DNA of 64,000 nucleotides, from contig NZ_CP039451.1 in NCBI RefSeq assembly GCF_004843725.1, positions 680,501 to 744,500 on the forward strand. Direction: 5' to 3'. Shown here in pieces: positions 17,592-27,534 of the stretch (its first letter is position 1; every line of letters starts with the position of its first letter). Source of the DNA: Psychroserpens sp. NJDZ02 (lineage in GTDB: Bacteria > Bacteroidota > Bacteroidia > Flavobacteriales > Flavobacteriaceae). The translations under genes and the position numbers were made by a program. The notes below the pieces were generated by a model. The model searched no databases. It saw only the letters and a program-made list of their open reading frames with translations, and was not told the DNA's origin.

Positions 17592-18563
17592 ATGAGTAAG
17601 GTAAAATATTATTATGATTCTGAAACGCTCTCTTATAAAAAGATAGAGCGCAGAAAAAGACGCACATTTAAGTTTATATCTTTATTCTTAATTGCTGCTG
17701 CCTTATTTAGTTTTCTATTTGTTTTTATAGGTGGGCACTATTTTGAATCGCCAAAAGAAAAAGCTTTAAAACGCGAATTAGCTAACTTAGATTTACAGTT
17801 TGATTTACTTAACAAGAAAATGGAAGAAGCCGAAATGGTTTTGGCAAACATCGAAGATCGTGACAACGCTATCTACCGCTTGTACTTTGAGGCTAACCCC
17901 ATTCCAGAAGAACAACGTAAAGCCGGTTTTGGAGGTGTAAATAGATATAAAAGATTAGAAGGCTATGACAACTCTCAACTAATTGTAAACAGCAATAAAC
18001 GCATTGACGTACTCCTTAAACGTATAGTTGTACAGTCAAAATCACTAGACGAAATTGCAATTTTAGCTGAAGAAAAAGAAAAATTATTATTAGCTATTCC
18101 AGCGATACAACCTGTAAGTAATGAGGACTTAAGCCGAATGGCCTCAGGATATGGTATGCGATCCGATCCCTTTACTAAACTTAGAAAAATGCACTGGGGT
18201 ATGGACTTTACAGCTCCCAGAGGGACTCCTATTTACGCTTCAGGAGATGGTGTTGTAGTGCGTGCTGATAATAATTCTGCTGGTTATGGAAACCACATTA
18301 GAATAGATCATGGTTATGGGTACATCTCCCTGTATGCACATATGTTTAAATTTGTAGCTCAAAAAAATCAAAAAGTAAAACGAGGGGATTTAATAGGTTT
18401 TGTTGGTAGTACAGGACGCTCTCAGGCACCACATGTCCATTATGAAATATTTAAGGATGGGCAACGTATTAATCCTATGAATTTTTACTACGGTAGTTTA
18501 TCTCCTGAAGAATTTAACAAACTTCTGCGACATGCCTCGGTAGAAAACCAATCTTTAGATTAA
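17592..18563 (+). CDS. M23 family metallopeptidase (LytM-type), membrane-anchored
   Basis: A 323-residue cell-wall endopeptidase or regulator. It has a basic cytoplasmic N terminus, one membrane helix (FISLFLIAAALFSFLFVFIGG) and a periplasmic coiled coil at ~55-90. The LytM domain at ~195-300 carries the zinc ligands in HWGMDF (His and Asp) and HVHYE. Because the key residues are intact it should be an active peptidoglycan endopeptidase. The next gene (MerR type) starts on its stop codon, and the same pairing is familiar in Flavobacteriaceae. Confidence 0.93.
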   Translation: MSKVKYYYDSETLSYKKIERRKRRTFKFISLFLIAAALFSFLFVFIGGHYFESPKEKALKRELANLDLQFDLLNKKMEEAEMVLANIEDRDNAIYRLYFEANPIPEEQRKAGFGGVNRYKRLEGYDNSQLIVNSNKRIDVLLKRIVVQSKSLDEIAILAEEKEKLLLAIPAIQPVSNEDLSRMASGYGMRSDPFTKLRKMHWGMDFTAPRGTPIYASGDGVVVRADNNSAGYGNHIRIDHGYGYISLYAHMFKFVAQKNQKVKRGDLIGFVGSTGRSQAPHVHYEIFKDGQRINPMNFYYGSLSPEEFNKLLRHASVENQSLD

Positions 18564-18892
18564 TGATTATTGACCTTCCAGAAAAACGCTATTATTCCAT
18601 TGGTGAAGTGGCAAAAGCGTTTGATGTAAACACCTCATTACTTCGGTTTTGGGAAAAAGAATTTGATGTCTTAAAACCAAAAAAAACAGTAACTGGAAAT
18701 AGAAAATTCACCCCTGAAGATATAAAAAACTTACAACTAATTTATCATTTGGTAAAAGAGCGCGGTTTTACTTTAGACGGTGCAAAAACACATTTAAAAG
18801 AAGAAAAAAAGAAAACCCTTGATAACTTTGAAATTATAACTAAATTAGAAGGAGTCAAAGCACAACTAATAAAATTAAAAAATGAACTATAA
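18563..18892 (+). CDS. MerR family transcriptional regulator
   Basis: A 109-residue regulator with an N-terminal MerR winged helix: YYSIGEVAKAFDVNTSLLRFWEKEF, then a wing with TGNRKFTPEDI, and a dimerisation helix (LIYHLVKERGFTLDGAKTHL). The short C terminus lacks metal- or drug-binding Cys, so it belongs to the small MerR group without an effector domain. It overlaps the M23 gene by one base and precedes lemA by 37 bases, so it is part of an envelope-associated operon. Confidence 0.9.
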   Translation: MIIDLPEKRYYSIGEVAKAFDVNTSLLRFWEKEFDVLKPKKTVTGNRKFTPEDIKNLQLIYHLVKERGFTLDGAKTHLKEEKKKTLDNFEIITKLEGVKAQLIKLKNEL

Positions 18893-18929
18893 ACAACTAC
18901 CAGAAGGCAACACTAAAAAATCATCTACC

Positions 18930-19526
18930 ATGAAGAAATTACTTATACCTATCATAATTATTGGAATTCTGGCCTTTATAATATTCAAATGGGGCATTGG
19001 TGTCAACAACGAAATTATAGAAAAAGAAGGTGTTGCAGTAGCACAATGGGCTAACGTAGAAAGCTCTTACCAAAGAAGAGCTGATTTAATACCTAATCTT
19101 GTGGCTACCGTTAAAGGATATGCCAATCATGAAAAAGAAACATTAGAAGCTGTAATAAAAGCTAGAGCAGAAGCTACAAAACCAACAATTAATGTTGATG
19201 CCAGTGCTATCTCTCCGGAAAATATTGCTCAATTCCAAAAAGCGCAACAAGGATTAAGCGGTGCTTTATCAAAATTATTAGTCTCTGTAGAGCGTTATCC
19301 TGAATTAAAAGCTGACAGGGGATTTTTAGAATTACAAAGTCAATTAGAAGGTACAGAAAATAGAATTAACGTTGAGCGTAATAGATTTAATGGCTTAGCA
19401 GGAGCTTACAATATCTTTATTGCTAAATTCCCTACTAGCTACGTTGCAAACTACATTAATAAAGAAGCGCTTGGTTTATTTAAAGCATCACCAGGAAGTG
19501 AAAACGCTCCTAAAGTCCAATTTTAA
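18930..19526 (+). CDS. LemA family protein
   Basis: A 198-residue LemA protein: one N-terminal membrane helix (LLIPIIIIGILAFIIFKWG), then a four-helix domain with the signature QWANVESSYQRRADLIPNLVATVKGYA and later NVERNRFNGLAGAYN. LemA genes usually sit beside TPM-domain genes, exactly as here. An ATG at 18882 in the same frame overlaps the MerR gene and would place 16 polar residues before the membrane helix; the ATG at 18930 (MKKLLIPII) fits the family better. Function is not established; an envelope role is likely. Confidence 0.9.
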   Translation: MKKLLIPIIIIGILAFIIFKWGIGVNNEIIEKEGVAVAQWANVESSYQRRADLIPNLVATVKGYANHEKETLEAVIKARAEATKPTINVDASAISPENIAQFQKAQQGLSGALSKLLVSVERYPELKADRGFLELQSQLEGTENRINVERNRFNGLAGAYNIFIAKFPTSYVANYINKEALGLFKASPGSENAPKVQF

Positions 19527-19529
19527 TTT

Positions 19530-19970
19530 ATGCAAGAACAAGTAGAATCGTTTTTATCCACTATTGAAGAGCAAGAAATTGTTGACGCTATTTGTATAGC
19601 AGAAGACCATACCTCTGGAGAAATCCGTGTACATATCGAAAAAACCTGTAATGCCGATTTAGAATCTCGTGCATTAGAGGTTTTTTCCTATTTAAAAATG
19701 GACAATACTAGGGATCGAAATGGCGTTTTAATCTATGTTGCAGTTGACGACCATAAATTTGGAATATATGGTGACGAAGGTATAAATAATCTGGTCCCTA
19801 AATCTTTTTGGGATGATACTAAAACAATCATTGAAAACCATTTTAAATCAGGCGATTTCAAACAGGGTTTAGTGGATGGCATTTTACATGCTGGACAACA
19901 ACTAAAAACTCATTTCCCTATCAAAGACGATGACACTAATGAATTAAGCAATACTATTTCTAAAGGATGA
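19530..19970 (+). CDS. TPM domain-containing protein (cytoplasmic type)
   Basis: A 146-residue protein built almost entirely of one TPM (Psb32-like) domain: IVDAICIAEDHTSGEIRVHIEK, then RNGVLIYVAVDDHKFGIYGDEGIN, and FKQGLVDGILHAGQQL. No signal peptide or membrane helix is evident. It starts 3 bases after lemA and overlaps the following TPM gene by 4 bases (ATGA), so the three are one translation-coupled set. TPM proteins are linked to membrane or photosystem repair in other lineages; the specific role here is unknown. Confidence 0.88.
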   Translation: MQEQVESFLSTIEEQEIVDAICIAEDHTSGEIRVHIEKTCNADLESRALEVFSYLKMDNTRDRNGVLIYVAVDDHKFGIYGDEGINNLVPKSFWDDTKTIIENHFKSGDFKQGLVDGILHAGQQLKTHFPIKDDDTNELSNTISKG

Positions 19971-20839
19971 TATTCAGAATGCAGTCTTCAATAATCAGTA
20001 AGCAATCGATAAAAAACAATGCACTAAAACTTGTTGTATTAGCTATTCTACTGTCCTTTAGCACAGGCTTTGCTCAGTTTAAAATTCCACCAAAACCAGA
20101 TAAAGCTAATGGAGGACAAACTAGTGTTTACGATTATGCTAAATTACTATCTACAGCTCAAAAAAACGCATTAGAGACTAAACTTATCAAGTACTCCGAC
20201 ACGACTTCCACTCAAATAGTCGTAGCCATTATACCGTCTACTCAAGGCGAATACATTAATTACTTAGCAACTAATTGGGCTCAAGAATGGGGTATTGGCC
20301 AAGAAAAAGAGGACAACGGAATTTTTATCTTGCTAGCCAGAAATGACAGAAAAATAAACATTAGCACCGGTTATGGTGTTGAACACCTATTAACCGATGC
20401 CTTGTCGCGTCGTATTATAGATCAAGACATCATACCTTTCTTTAAGCAAAACAATTACTACGGAGGCTTAAATAGAGGTGCTGACGCTATTTTTGAAGTT
20501 ATGAAAGGTGAGTATAAAGGCTCACGTCAAAATGATACTTCAGAAGACTTTCCAGTAGGAGTCATTTTCTTTTTAGGTATCATCTTTATAATTATCTTAA
20601 TTTCTATATCTAAAAATCGAAGAGGTGGTAATGGCACGGATCACTTTGGAGGTGGACGCAATACATCACGAAGCATACTTGAAGCTATAATACTAAGTAA
20701 TGCTGGTCGCGGAGGCTACAGAAGTGGCTCTGGTGGTTTTGGAGGAGGCGGTTTCGGTGGTTCTTCTGGAGGCGGAGGCTTTGGTGGTGGCTTCGGAGGT
20801 GGAGGCTTTGGTGGTGGAGGTGCTTCAGGTGGTTGGTAA
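19967..20839 (+). CDS. TPM domain-containing protein, YgcG-like, Gly-rich C terminus
   Basis: A 290-residue exported protein: signal peptide (LVVLAILLSFSTGFAQ), a periplasmic TPM domain at ~50-180 (VYDYAKLLSTAQKNALETKL, DNGIFILLARNDRKINISTGYGVE), one membrane helix (VGVIFFLGIIFIIILIS) and a tail of Gly/Ser/Phe repeats (GGGFGG type) of about 65 residues. This is the YgcG arrangement. The ATG at 19967 overlaps the previous stop; the ATG at 19979 is an equally possible start and both lie before the signal sequence. The Gly-rich tail is low-complexity and may vary in length between strains. Confidence 0.88.
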   Translation: MIFRMQSSIISKQSIKNNALKLVVLAILLSFSTGFAQFKIPPKPDKANGGQTSVYDYAKLLSTAQKNALETKLIKYSDTTSTQIVVAIIPSTQGEYINYLATNWAQEWGIGQEKEDNGIFILLARNDRKINISTGYGVEHLLTDALSRRIIDQDIIPFFKQNNYYGGLNRGADAIFEVMKGEYKGSRQNDTSEDFPVGVIFFLGIIFIIILISISKNRRGGNGTDHFGGGRNTSRSILEAIILSNAGRGGYRSGSGGFGGGGFGGSSGGGGFGGGFGGGGFGGGGASGGW

Positions 20840-20992
20840 CTAACTCATCTTAAAAACACTTCTTAACTATTCATTTTTATTGAGAAATAAGCTTCATTAT
20901 TTATGAAAACACATTGTATCATACACACCAAAATGACACTATAGTTAATAACTACATTAGTCTAAACGAATAATAGATAACCTATCTAAACC

Positions 20993-21024
20993 AAAAAAAG
21001 CAACTAAGACGTTGCTTTTTTTTT
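20993..21024. terminator. Rho-independent terminator
   Basis: GCAAC (21000-21004) and GTTGC (21011-21015) with loop TAAGAC, extended by seven A before and nine T after that can also pair. It lies between the convergent TPM operon and the outer-membrane receptor gene and fits use on both strands. Confidence 0.85.
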
Positions 21025-21082
21025 TAGATTAACCGATACAATCTATTAACAGACATAACTCGCAATGACAAAACTAATCCAT

Positions 21083-23854
21083 TTAGTGCATACCATTACC
21101 TTTTGTCTCTCCTTTAGATCCCAAACTATTGAACTTCCAACTAAAATTAAGCATAAAATATTGACGTAATACCGTACTCTGCGTATCTTGTATATAATCT
21201 TGTGTTGCCGTGCGCCTCGCGTTAGTATTTTGATTTAGTAAATCATACACTTTTAAAGTCACTAATCCTTGATCTTTTAAAACAGAATAAGCAATACTAG
21301 CATTCCAAAACCAAGCATCTTTCTGAAAACCATCTGCTATGTTAGCATTATAATTATAGGTAATATCATTCCGCCACTCTAGTCCTTTAGGCAAGAAAAA
21401 GGCCGTATTTAAATCTAAATTATGAGAGGTGAAATTTCGATCTTCAAAGGCATCAATATCATATTTGTTATTTGTTAACGTGATACGGTAGCGCGGTTTA
21501 AATTCAAAAACATCATTATAAATATAATCAATCCCCACATTAGGAGTAAACACTAACACATTACTTGCGTATTGCACATCATTATTAAAGTTAATGTTCT
21601 TGGAAAAACTAGACCAGTTACCCACTTTCACCCTTACTGACTGTAAGGAGTCTATTTTAAATTTCTTGCTGTAATCCATACCAAAATAACCATCTTGATT
21701 ACCACTCACATTGTCATAAGTTGTTACTCGTTTTAAAGTTTCTGAATCGGTAGTTGTTTTAGATATTACGGCATTTTCCTTTTTACGAATACTTCCATAC
21801 ATATAAAACCCAGTACGCTCTTGCCAATTATAAGCATTAAAACCTACATATAAACTATGTTCGTTAGTCGGCTCTAAACTAGGATTACCTATAATTGTAT
21901 TTAATGGATTAGACACATCTTCAAAAGCCTGTAATTGCCTTAAAGACGGAGGCCTATTAGATAATCTATAACTAGCATAGACGGATGCTTTCTTACTAAA
22001 TTTATAATCAAAATGCGAATTTAACTCGATCGCAGTAAAATCTCTTTCTACATTAAATTCAGGTCGCAATCCGTCTTGATTTTTTAAAGTTCTAAGCACG
22101 TAATCTGCACCAAATCTTGCGGACCATTTTTCTTTCCTATAGCTTAAACTTATTCCAGGAGAACTCCTTTCGTCTGTATATTCAAAATCTGTACTTAAAG
22201 CTTCATTAAAGGTATCATAACCATTAGAAACAGTATTAAAGTCAAATGTACTTTCTTTATTATAATCTTTATTAAACTGATATTCGTAATTAAAATTTAC
22301 GAAAAATTCTTTCTCTTTAATAGGTAACCTATAACTAACATCTGTCTTCAGGTTATTACTATTATTATCACCATCCGTTAATTGATTTCTGTTTATGGAC
22401 TCTGGAGAAGACCCAAAAACCTCTGTATTGGAATTTATAAAATCTTCACTTTCACTATTATTAAAACTATTATTAACACCAAATTTTAAAAAGGCTCCTT
22501 TAGAACCAAACTTTTTAGTGGCATTAATTTCATTTGAAAAATTATTAACCTTAGTTTCTACAAAGGAAGTTAACGTTGATTGATTGGTCAACACTCTGTC
22601 TTCATCTAATGTTTCATCTTCACTTTTATAATCTGTTGTACTCGTTGAATTAGAAAATGAGGGTTTTATATTAATAAAAAAGGTCGTATCAATTTTTATT
22701 TCAAAATCAGAATTCGCCGAATGGCTTTCTGTATCGTTATTAGAACGTGAATTTGAATTTGAAAAGTATCTAGAATCGGATAAAATGGTCTCACGTTGTG
22801 ATGCCGATTCATTTTCAGAATTACTATTCGAATAAAAATAATCTGCAGAGACTTCTGTTTTTTCTCCTATGGCATCTGCATAATTAACGCCTCCTAATTT
22901 AGACGTTGTAATTCCTTGACCACCTCCAAACTGTCTTCCATTAAGACTAAAGGAACCATTACTACTAAACGAACGCCCTCCTCCACTACCAAACATTTTT
23001 TGGATTTCGCCAAAACTAAAACCAGGAGAATTGATATTATTACCACCGACTAAAACACTTATGCGTTGATCATTATCAAATCGATTAAACATTCCTGCAA
23101 ACTCGTGGCGATCATCTGTACCAATACCAGCTGCAATACGTCCAAAAACACCTTTATTATTTTCTTCTTTAATAGTAAGGTTTATCGTTTTGTTTTCTTT
23201 GTCTCCTTCCTCTCCAGTAAAAGCTTCACTTTTAGTTTTGGTATCTACTACCTGAATTTTTTCAATAATCTCCTTGGTAAGATTTTTTATAGTAATAGAA
23301 GGGTCATTACCAAAAAACGGTTTTCCGTTAACCAATATCTTATTAACGGCTTTACCGTTTACTTTAATTTTACCTTCTTCGTCAATTTCTACTCCAGGTA
23401 ATTGTTTTAATAAATCCTCTACCGTAGCATCTTTTTTAGTTTTAAAAGAATTAACATTAAACTCTAACGTGTCCTTTTTAATGGTTACGGGTGCTGAAGA
23501 CTTAATTAAAACCTCATCTAAAGAATTACTAATTTGTAGTTTTATAGCGCCTAAATCTATAATCCCTGCTTTAATTGCAATTTTTTTCTTGTAAGCCTTA
23601 TAACCGACATAAGACACCAATAAGTTTAAATTGTCCTCACCGGTCACATCTTCCATATTAAATGCACCGTCTTTTTCTGTTATGGTATACGTAACCAAAC
23701 TGCTATCTTTAACACGCTCCAGATATACTGTAGCTGCTTCAAGAGGTGTTTGATCTAAGTCATCAAACACCTGACCTTTTATAACAAATTCTTTGGATTG
23801 ACTAAATGAGGTGAATGCACACAAAAGTGTGACAATAAAGATTAGGTAACGCAT
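21083..23854 (-). CDS. TonB-dependent receptor-like outer membrane beta-barrel protein
   Basis: A 923-residue outer-membrane protein. It has a signal peptide (MRYLIFIVTLLCAFTSFSQ), an N-terminal carboxypeptidase-regulatory-like domain (VIKGQVFDDLDQTPLEAATVYLE), and a plug domain at ~120-240 (VEDLLKQLPGVEIDEEGKIKVNGK, ILVNGKPFFG). A large beta barrel follows, ending in a C-terminal aromatic strand (RQYFMLNFSWKF). It resembles the 'outer membrane beta-barrel' subgroup, whose substrates are mostly unknown, rather than SusC. No SusD partner is adjacent, which argues against a polysaccharide locus. Monocistronic with its own terminator. Confidence 0.9.
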   Translation of the reverse strand: MRYLIFIVTLLCAFTSFSQSKEFVIKGQVFDDLDQTPLEAATVYLERVKDSSLVTYTITEKDGAFNMEDVTGEDNLNLLVSYVGYKAYKKKIAIKAGIIDLGAIKLQISNSLDEVLIKSSAPVTIKKDTLEFNVNSFKTKKDATVEDLLKQLPGVEIDEEGKIKVNGKAVNKILVNGKPFFGNDPSITIKNLTKEIIEKIQVVDTKTKSEAFTGEEGDKENKTINLTIKEENNKGVFGRIAAGIGTDDRHEFAGMFNRFDNDQRISVLVGGNNINSPGFSFGEIQKMFGSGGGRSFSSNGSFSLNGRQFGGGQGITTSKLGGVNYADAIGEKTEVSADYFYSNSNSENESASQRETILSDSRYFSNSNSRSNNDTESHSANSDFEIKIDTTFFINIKPSFSNSTSTTDYKSEDETLDEDRVLTNQSTLTSFVETKVNNFSNEINATKKFGSKGAFLKFGVNNSFNNSESEDFINSNTEVFGSSPESINRNQLTDGDNNSNNLKTDVSYRLPIKEKEFFVNFNYEYQFNKDYNKESTFDFNTVSNGYDTFNEALSTDFEYTDERSSPGISLSYRKEKWSARFGADYVLRTLKNQDGLRPEFNVERDFTAIELNSHFDYKFSKKASVYASYRLSNRPPSLRQLQAFEDVSNPLNTIIGNPSLEPTNEHSLYVGFNAYNWQERTGFYMYGSIRKKENAVISKTTTDSETLKRVTTYDNVSGNQDGYFGMDYSKKFKIDSLQSVRVKVGNWSSFSKNINFNNDVQYASNVLVFTPNVGIDYIYNDVFEFKPRYRITLTNNKYDIDAFEDRNFTSHNLDLNTAFFLPKGLEWRNDITYNYNANIADGFQKDAWFWNASIAYSVLKDQGLVTLKVYDLLNQNTNARRTATQDYIQDTQSTVLRQYFMLNFSWKFNSLGSKGETKGNGMH

Positions 23855-23964
23855 TGGTTTTGGTTGATTTTAAAAGTCTGATTAACAGCTAATAATTTTC
23901 AACGAAAATAACCTTGCGATACTATTTTTAGTCTTAATAAAAACTTAAAACTAATTTAGAATCA

Positions 23965-25272
23965 TTATTTTTTACGCATATATACACTGATAGGCACCCC
24001 TTTAAAGTCATATAACTCACGTAATTTATTCTCTAAATAACGCTTATAACCTTCACGTACATATTGTGGTAAGTTACAGAAAAATGCAAATTGTGGTTGC
24101 GGTGTAGGTAACTGCATGATGTATTTAATCTTAACAAACTTACCTTTGTAAGCTGGTGGCGGATAATTATCTATAATTGGAAGTAACGTCTCATTAAGTT
24201 CGCTTGTTTTGATACGCTTAGAACGGTTATTATAAACCTCTACAGCAGTTTCGATAGCTTTAAAAATACGTTGTTTTGTCAATACTGAAATAAATACAAT
24301 TGGCACGTCTGTAAATGGCTCTAATTGTTTTTTGATATGTTTTTCAAACTCGTTAGTAGACTTATGATCTTTTTCTACTAAATCCCATTTGTTAATTAAA
24401 ACTACAATTCCTTTTCTGTTACGTTGTGCTAACCAGAAAATATTCTGAATTTGACCATCAAAACCTCTAGTAGCATCAACCACCAATAAACACACATCAG
24501 CATGCTCAATAGCACGAACACTTCGCATTACAGAATAAAATTCTAAATCCTCTTTTACTTTTGATTTTTTACGAATCCCTGCAGTATCAACTAAATTAAA
24601 TTCAAACCCAAAACGGTTGTACTTAGTATCTATAGAATCTCTTGTAGTACCAGCTATATCAGTAACAATATATCTATCTTCTCCTATTAAAGCATTAATA
24701 AAAGATGATTTTCCTGCATTTGGACGACCAACTACCGCAAAACGTGGTAAAGGATCTTCTTCTTGTATTTCTTCTATTTCTGGCAAAGCTTCTACAACAG
24801 CATCTAAAAGATCTCCTGTTCCACTACCATTTATACTTGCAATGGTAAAATAATCTCCTAATCCAAGGCTGTAAAACTCAACAGCATCTTCTTCACGCTT
24901 ACCGTTATCTACTTTATTAACTACTAAAAATACTGGTTTTGTTACTTTACGTAATAAACGTGCAACATCCTCATCCATTCCTGTAACACCATCCTCTACA
25001 TTAACCATAAAGATAATAGCATCTGCTTCATCAATAGCTAATTCTACTTGCTTATCAATTTCAGCTTCAAAAACATCATCACTTCCTTTTACATAACCTC
25101 CTGTATCGATTAACGAAAATTCTTTTCCGTTCCAATCACTTTTTCCGTAATGTCTATCTCTTGTTACACCACTTACCGCATCAACAATTGCCTCACGACG
25201 TTGAATTAAACGATTAAAAAATGTTGATTTCCCTACATTAGGTCTTCCTACTATTGCTACTATATTACTCAT
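23965..25272 (-). CDS. der: Ribosome biogenesis GTPase Der
   Basis: A 435-residue double-GTPase needed for 50S subunit assembly. It has two tandem G domains, each with a P-loop (GRPNVGKST and GRPNAGKSS), the DTGG/DTAG G3 motif and the NKxD G4 motif (NKVD and NKWD). The KH-like C-terminal domain carries [17 protein letters not shown]. The length and order are exactly those of Der/EngA. Monocistronic. Confidence 0.97.
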   Translation of the reverse strand: MSNIVAIVGRPNVGKSTFFNRLIQRREAIVDAVSGVTRDRHYGKSDWNGKEFSLIDTGGYVKGSDDVFEAEIDKQVELAIDEADAIIFMVNVEDGVTGMDEDVARLLRKVTKPVFLVVNKVDNGKREEDAVEFYSLGLGDYFTIASINGSGTGDLLDAVVEALPEIEEIQEEDPLPRFAVVGRPNAGKSSFINALIGEDRYIVTDIAGTTRDSIDTKYNRFGFEFNLVDTAGIRKKSKVKEDLEFYSVMRSVRAIEHADVCLLVVDATRGFDGQIQNIFWLAQRNRKGIVVLINKWDLVEKDHKSTNEFEKHIKKQLEPFTDVPIVFISVLTKQRIFKAIETAVEVYNNRSKRIKTSELNETLLPIIDNYPPPAYKGKFVKIKYIMQLPTPQPQFAFFCNLPQYVREGYKRYLENKLRELYDFKGVPISVYMRKK

Positions 25273-25369
25273 AATTTATCTTTTTATGCATTACATATCC
25301 TGTAAGCGAGTGCAAAGGTAGTGTTTAGTTCGAGAAAAAATAGTATTTTACTTTCATTATGAGATAATT

Positions 25370-25867
25370 ATGAATGAAAATTTAAATGAAGTCGTGCTAC
25401 GTCCACGATTCAAAATAGAATTAAATAAACAACACACGTCTGTTTTAGAGGCTTTTGAAGCTAAAAAACACAATCAGAGTCAGTTTATTGTCTCTAGAAT
25501 CGACGATCATGTATTTATTAAACTCCCAAAAGCAGAACAACATTTCTGGTCTCCGCAACTCCATTTAGAGATTAACGACCTAGAAAACAACAAAAGTCAG
25601 TTGTATGGTTTATTTGGACCTAACCCAACCGTTTGGACTTTATTTATGTTTCTACATTTTATAGTTGCTGGATTATTTGTAGCCTTTTGTGTTTGGGCAT
25701 ACTCCAATTATGCTTTAAAAGTAAACTACCAATTACAAGTTTGGGGATTAATAGGCATGACGATTATATGGTTTGTCCTTTATTTTGCAGGACGAATGAG
25801 CAAAAGTTCTAACCAGAAAGAAATGACAGATTTATACGCGTTTATGAGTCGTGTTTTAGATGAATAA
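25370..25867 (+). CDS. Hypothetical membrane protein
   Basis: A 165-residue protein of unknown function. The N-terminal ~85 residues are soluble and polar (LRPRFKIELNK, HVFIKLPKAEQHFWSPQLHLEI), followed by NPTVWTLFMFLHFIVAGLFVAFCVWAY and VWGLIGMTIIWFVLYFAGRM, two transmembrane helices, and a short charged tail. No catalytic motif is visible. It is divergent from der and ends at a strong terminator. Homologues seem common in Flavobacteriaceae, always uncharacterised (from memory). Confidence 0.75.
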   Translation: MNENLNEVVLRPRFKIELNKQHTSVLEAFEAKKHNQSQFIVSRIDDHVFIKLPKAEQHFWSPQLHLEINDLENNKSQLYGLFGPNPTVWTLFMFLHFIVAGLFVAFCVWAYSNYALKVNYQLQVWGLIGMTIIWFVLYFAGRMSKSSNQKEMTDLYAFMSRVLDE

Positions 25868-25871
25868 AAAA

Positions 25872-25893
25872 AGCTCCAGTTAACACTAGAGCT
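25872..25893. terminator. Bidirectional rho-independent terminator
   Basis: AGCTCCAGT (25872-25880) pairs with ACTAGAGCT (25885-25893) with one internal mismatch, loop TAAC, flanked by an A-tract and TTTTATT. It lies between convergent genes. Confidence 0.85.
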
Positions 25894-25917
25894 TTTATTG
25901 TAGTCTTTAATTTTATA

Positions 25918-27447
25918 TTACTGTTGGTTTTCGTAAAAACTGACCGTACCACTATCTTCGTTAGACACGATTAGCAGGTCTTTACCGGTTGGGCTGTCTA
26001 TTGCAGGAATTGTTAATAAACCTTCTGGAGCCTCATCACCTGAATGTGATAAAATAGACAAGAACACTGGAGCATTAGGATTAGAGATGTCATACATCAT
26101 CACTTGGTCTGTACGTTCCAAACCAACGAATAATATATAACGCTGATCTCCTATATTTAAAACATCTACACTTTCAGGCTCGGCACCTTTATCATCACTA
26201 CGTTTATCTTCGTCGTTAAAACGGTCTGGTGTTGCTGCTAAAGTTTCTCTAGCAATACTATTACCACTATCATATACTAAACCACCGTTACCATTCCAAA
26301 TGGTAAAAGAACGCGCACCATAACTATATAAATAATCAAAATCGCCATCATTATCTGTATCACCTTCCGATAACATCACATTTAAACGTCCCAAATTAGC
26401 TTCATTTTGATACTCCTCTGACGCTGGAAACATCGTAGCATCTAAAGTTAAATCCTTTACCCTGTCAATATCAGTGTATCCCGGTGTTCCTTCATATTCT
26501 CTGGCATCCCCTTCATTTGCAGAAATAACATAATCAGCTCCATTTATTCTAACAGACACAATAGCATCCGGTTGATATAATCCTCTAACTGGCCAGTTTT
26601 TAAGTTCGGTTATACCGTCTTGATTACTTGCATCCAAACTATTTTCTGCCAACATATGATCCTTATAACCTAAAGGAAAAATAGCTTCGATTGTTTTAGT
26701 TAATAAACTAATTTTTGCAATTCCGTTATTTTCTTGAAGTGAAACCCAAGCCGTCTGCGAATCTTCAGAAATGGTAATATATTCTGGTTCTACATCTTTT
26801 GCCAAGTCTGCATTTAAACCTGTAACTCTAAAGTGATCCGCTTCCAACGCAGCTTCTTGACTATTAAAACTTGTAAAATCTAAAGTGGTTACCGTATCAG
26901 TATTTAAATCGATTATACTAACCGTCCCCATTGGGTCGTCTGTGTAATCAGCATTAGGTTCACCTTCATTAGCGGATAGAATAAAATTGCCGTCTTTAGA
27001 AAACGTTACCATGTCAGGCAAAGCGCCGACGGTATATTGATTATATAATGAACTATCAGAAGTATTATAGACTCTTATTTGTCCAGCATTTTGTTTGATT
27101 GGTGCTTCAACAGCAACAGCCAACTTACCATCAAACACAGCCACACTGTTAGGTGATCCAAAAGCACTTAAACTAATGGAAGCTTCTTGAATAGGATTAT
27201 CTAAATCTAAAAGGTTGTAAATCGAAATCTCATTACTTTCAGCATTAGTTACAAATAGCTTTTTTATAATCTTATCATATGCTGAAATTTCGGCAGCAGC
27301 CTCCCCTCCAACATTAATGGTGGTTTTATACGTAAAATTAACAGTGGTATTTACCGTTGGTAGATCCACTGTATTATCGTCATCATCTGCACAATGCAGA
27401 AATAATAAAGTAGAAAAAAGTAATACTGCTGTTTTTAAATGTTTCAT
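25918..27447 (-). CDS. Choice-of-anchor I family protein (beta-propeller lipoprotein)
   Basis: A 509-residue exported protein. It has a signal peptide with lipobox (LFLHC) followed by an acidic ADDDD linker. Repeated blade-like segments contain IVDLN/IYDL-type strands, SANEGEP and SANEGDAREYEG, EPEYITISEDSQTAWVSLQENNG and AEPESVDVLNIGDQRYILFVGLERTDQVM. These are typical of the choice-of-anchor I group, beta-propellers related to PhoX-like and surface glycoprotein domains. An acidic DTDNDGDFDY segment could bind Ca. It is probably a surface or periplasmic protein; enzymatic function is unknown. Confidence 0.82.
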   Translation of the reverse strand: MKHLKTAVLLFSTLLFLHCADDDDNTVDLPTVNTTVNFTYKTTINVGGEAAAEISAYDKIIKKLFVTNAESNEISIYNLLDLDNPIQEASISLSAFGSPNSVAVFDGKLAVAVEAPIKQNAGQIRVYNTSDSSLYNQYTVGALPDMVTFSKDGNFILSANEGEPNADYTDDPMGTVSIIDLNTDTVTTLDFTSFNSQEAALEADHFRVTGLNADLAKDVEPEYITISEDSQTAWVSLQENNGIAKISLLTKTIEAIFPLGYKDHMLAENSLDASNQDGITELKNWPVRGLYQPDAIVSVRINGADYVISANEGDAREYEGTPGYTDIDRVKDLTLDATMFPASEEYQNEANLGRLNVMLSEGDTDNDGDFDYLYSYGARSFTIWNGNGGLVYDSGNSIARETLAATPDRFNDEDKRSDDKGAEPESVDVLNIGDQRYILFVGLERTDQVMMYDISNPNAPVFLSILSHSGDEAPEGLLTIPAIDSPTGKDLLIVSNEDSGTVSFYENQQ

Positions 27448-27534
27448 TTTTAGATTGATTTTTTATAAACCCTAAAAATGAGACATAACCTTTAACCTAA
27501 AGTTAAGCCAAAGCAACGATTACATTACCAATTA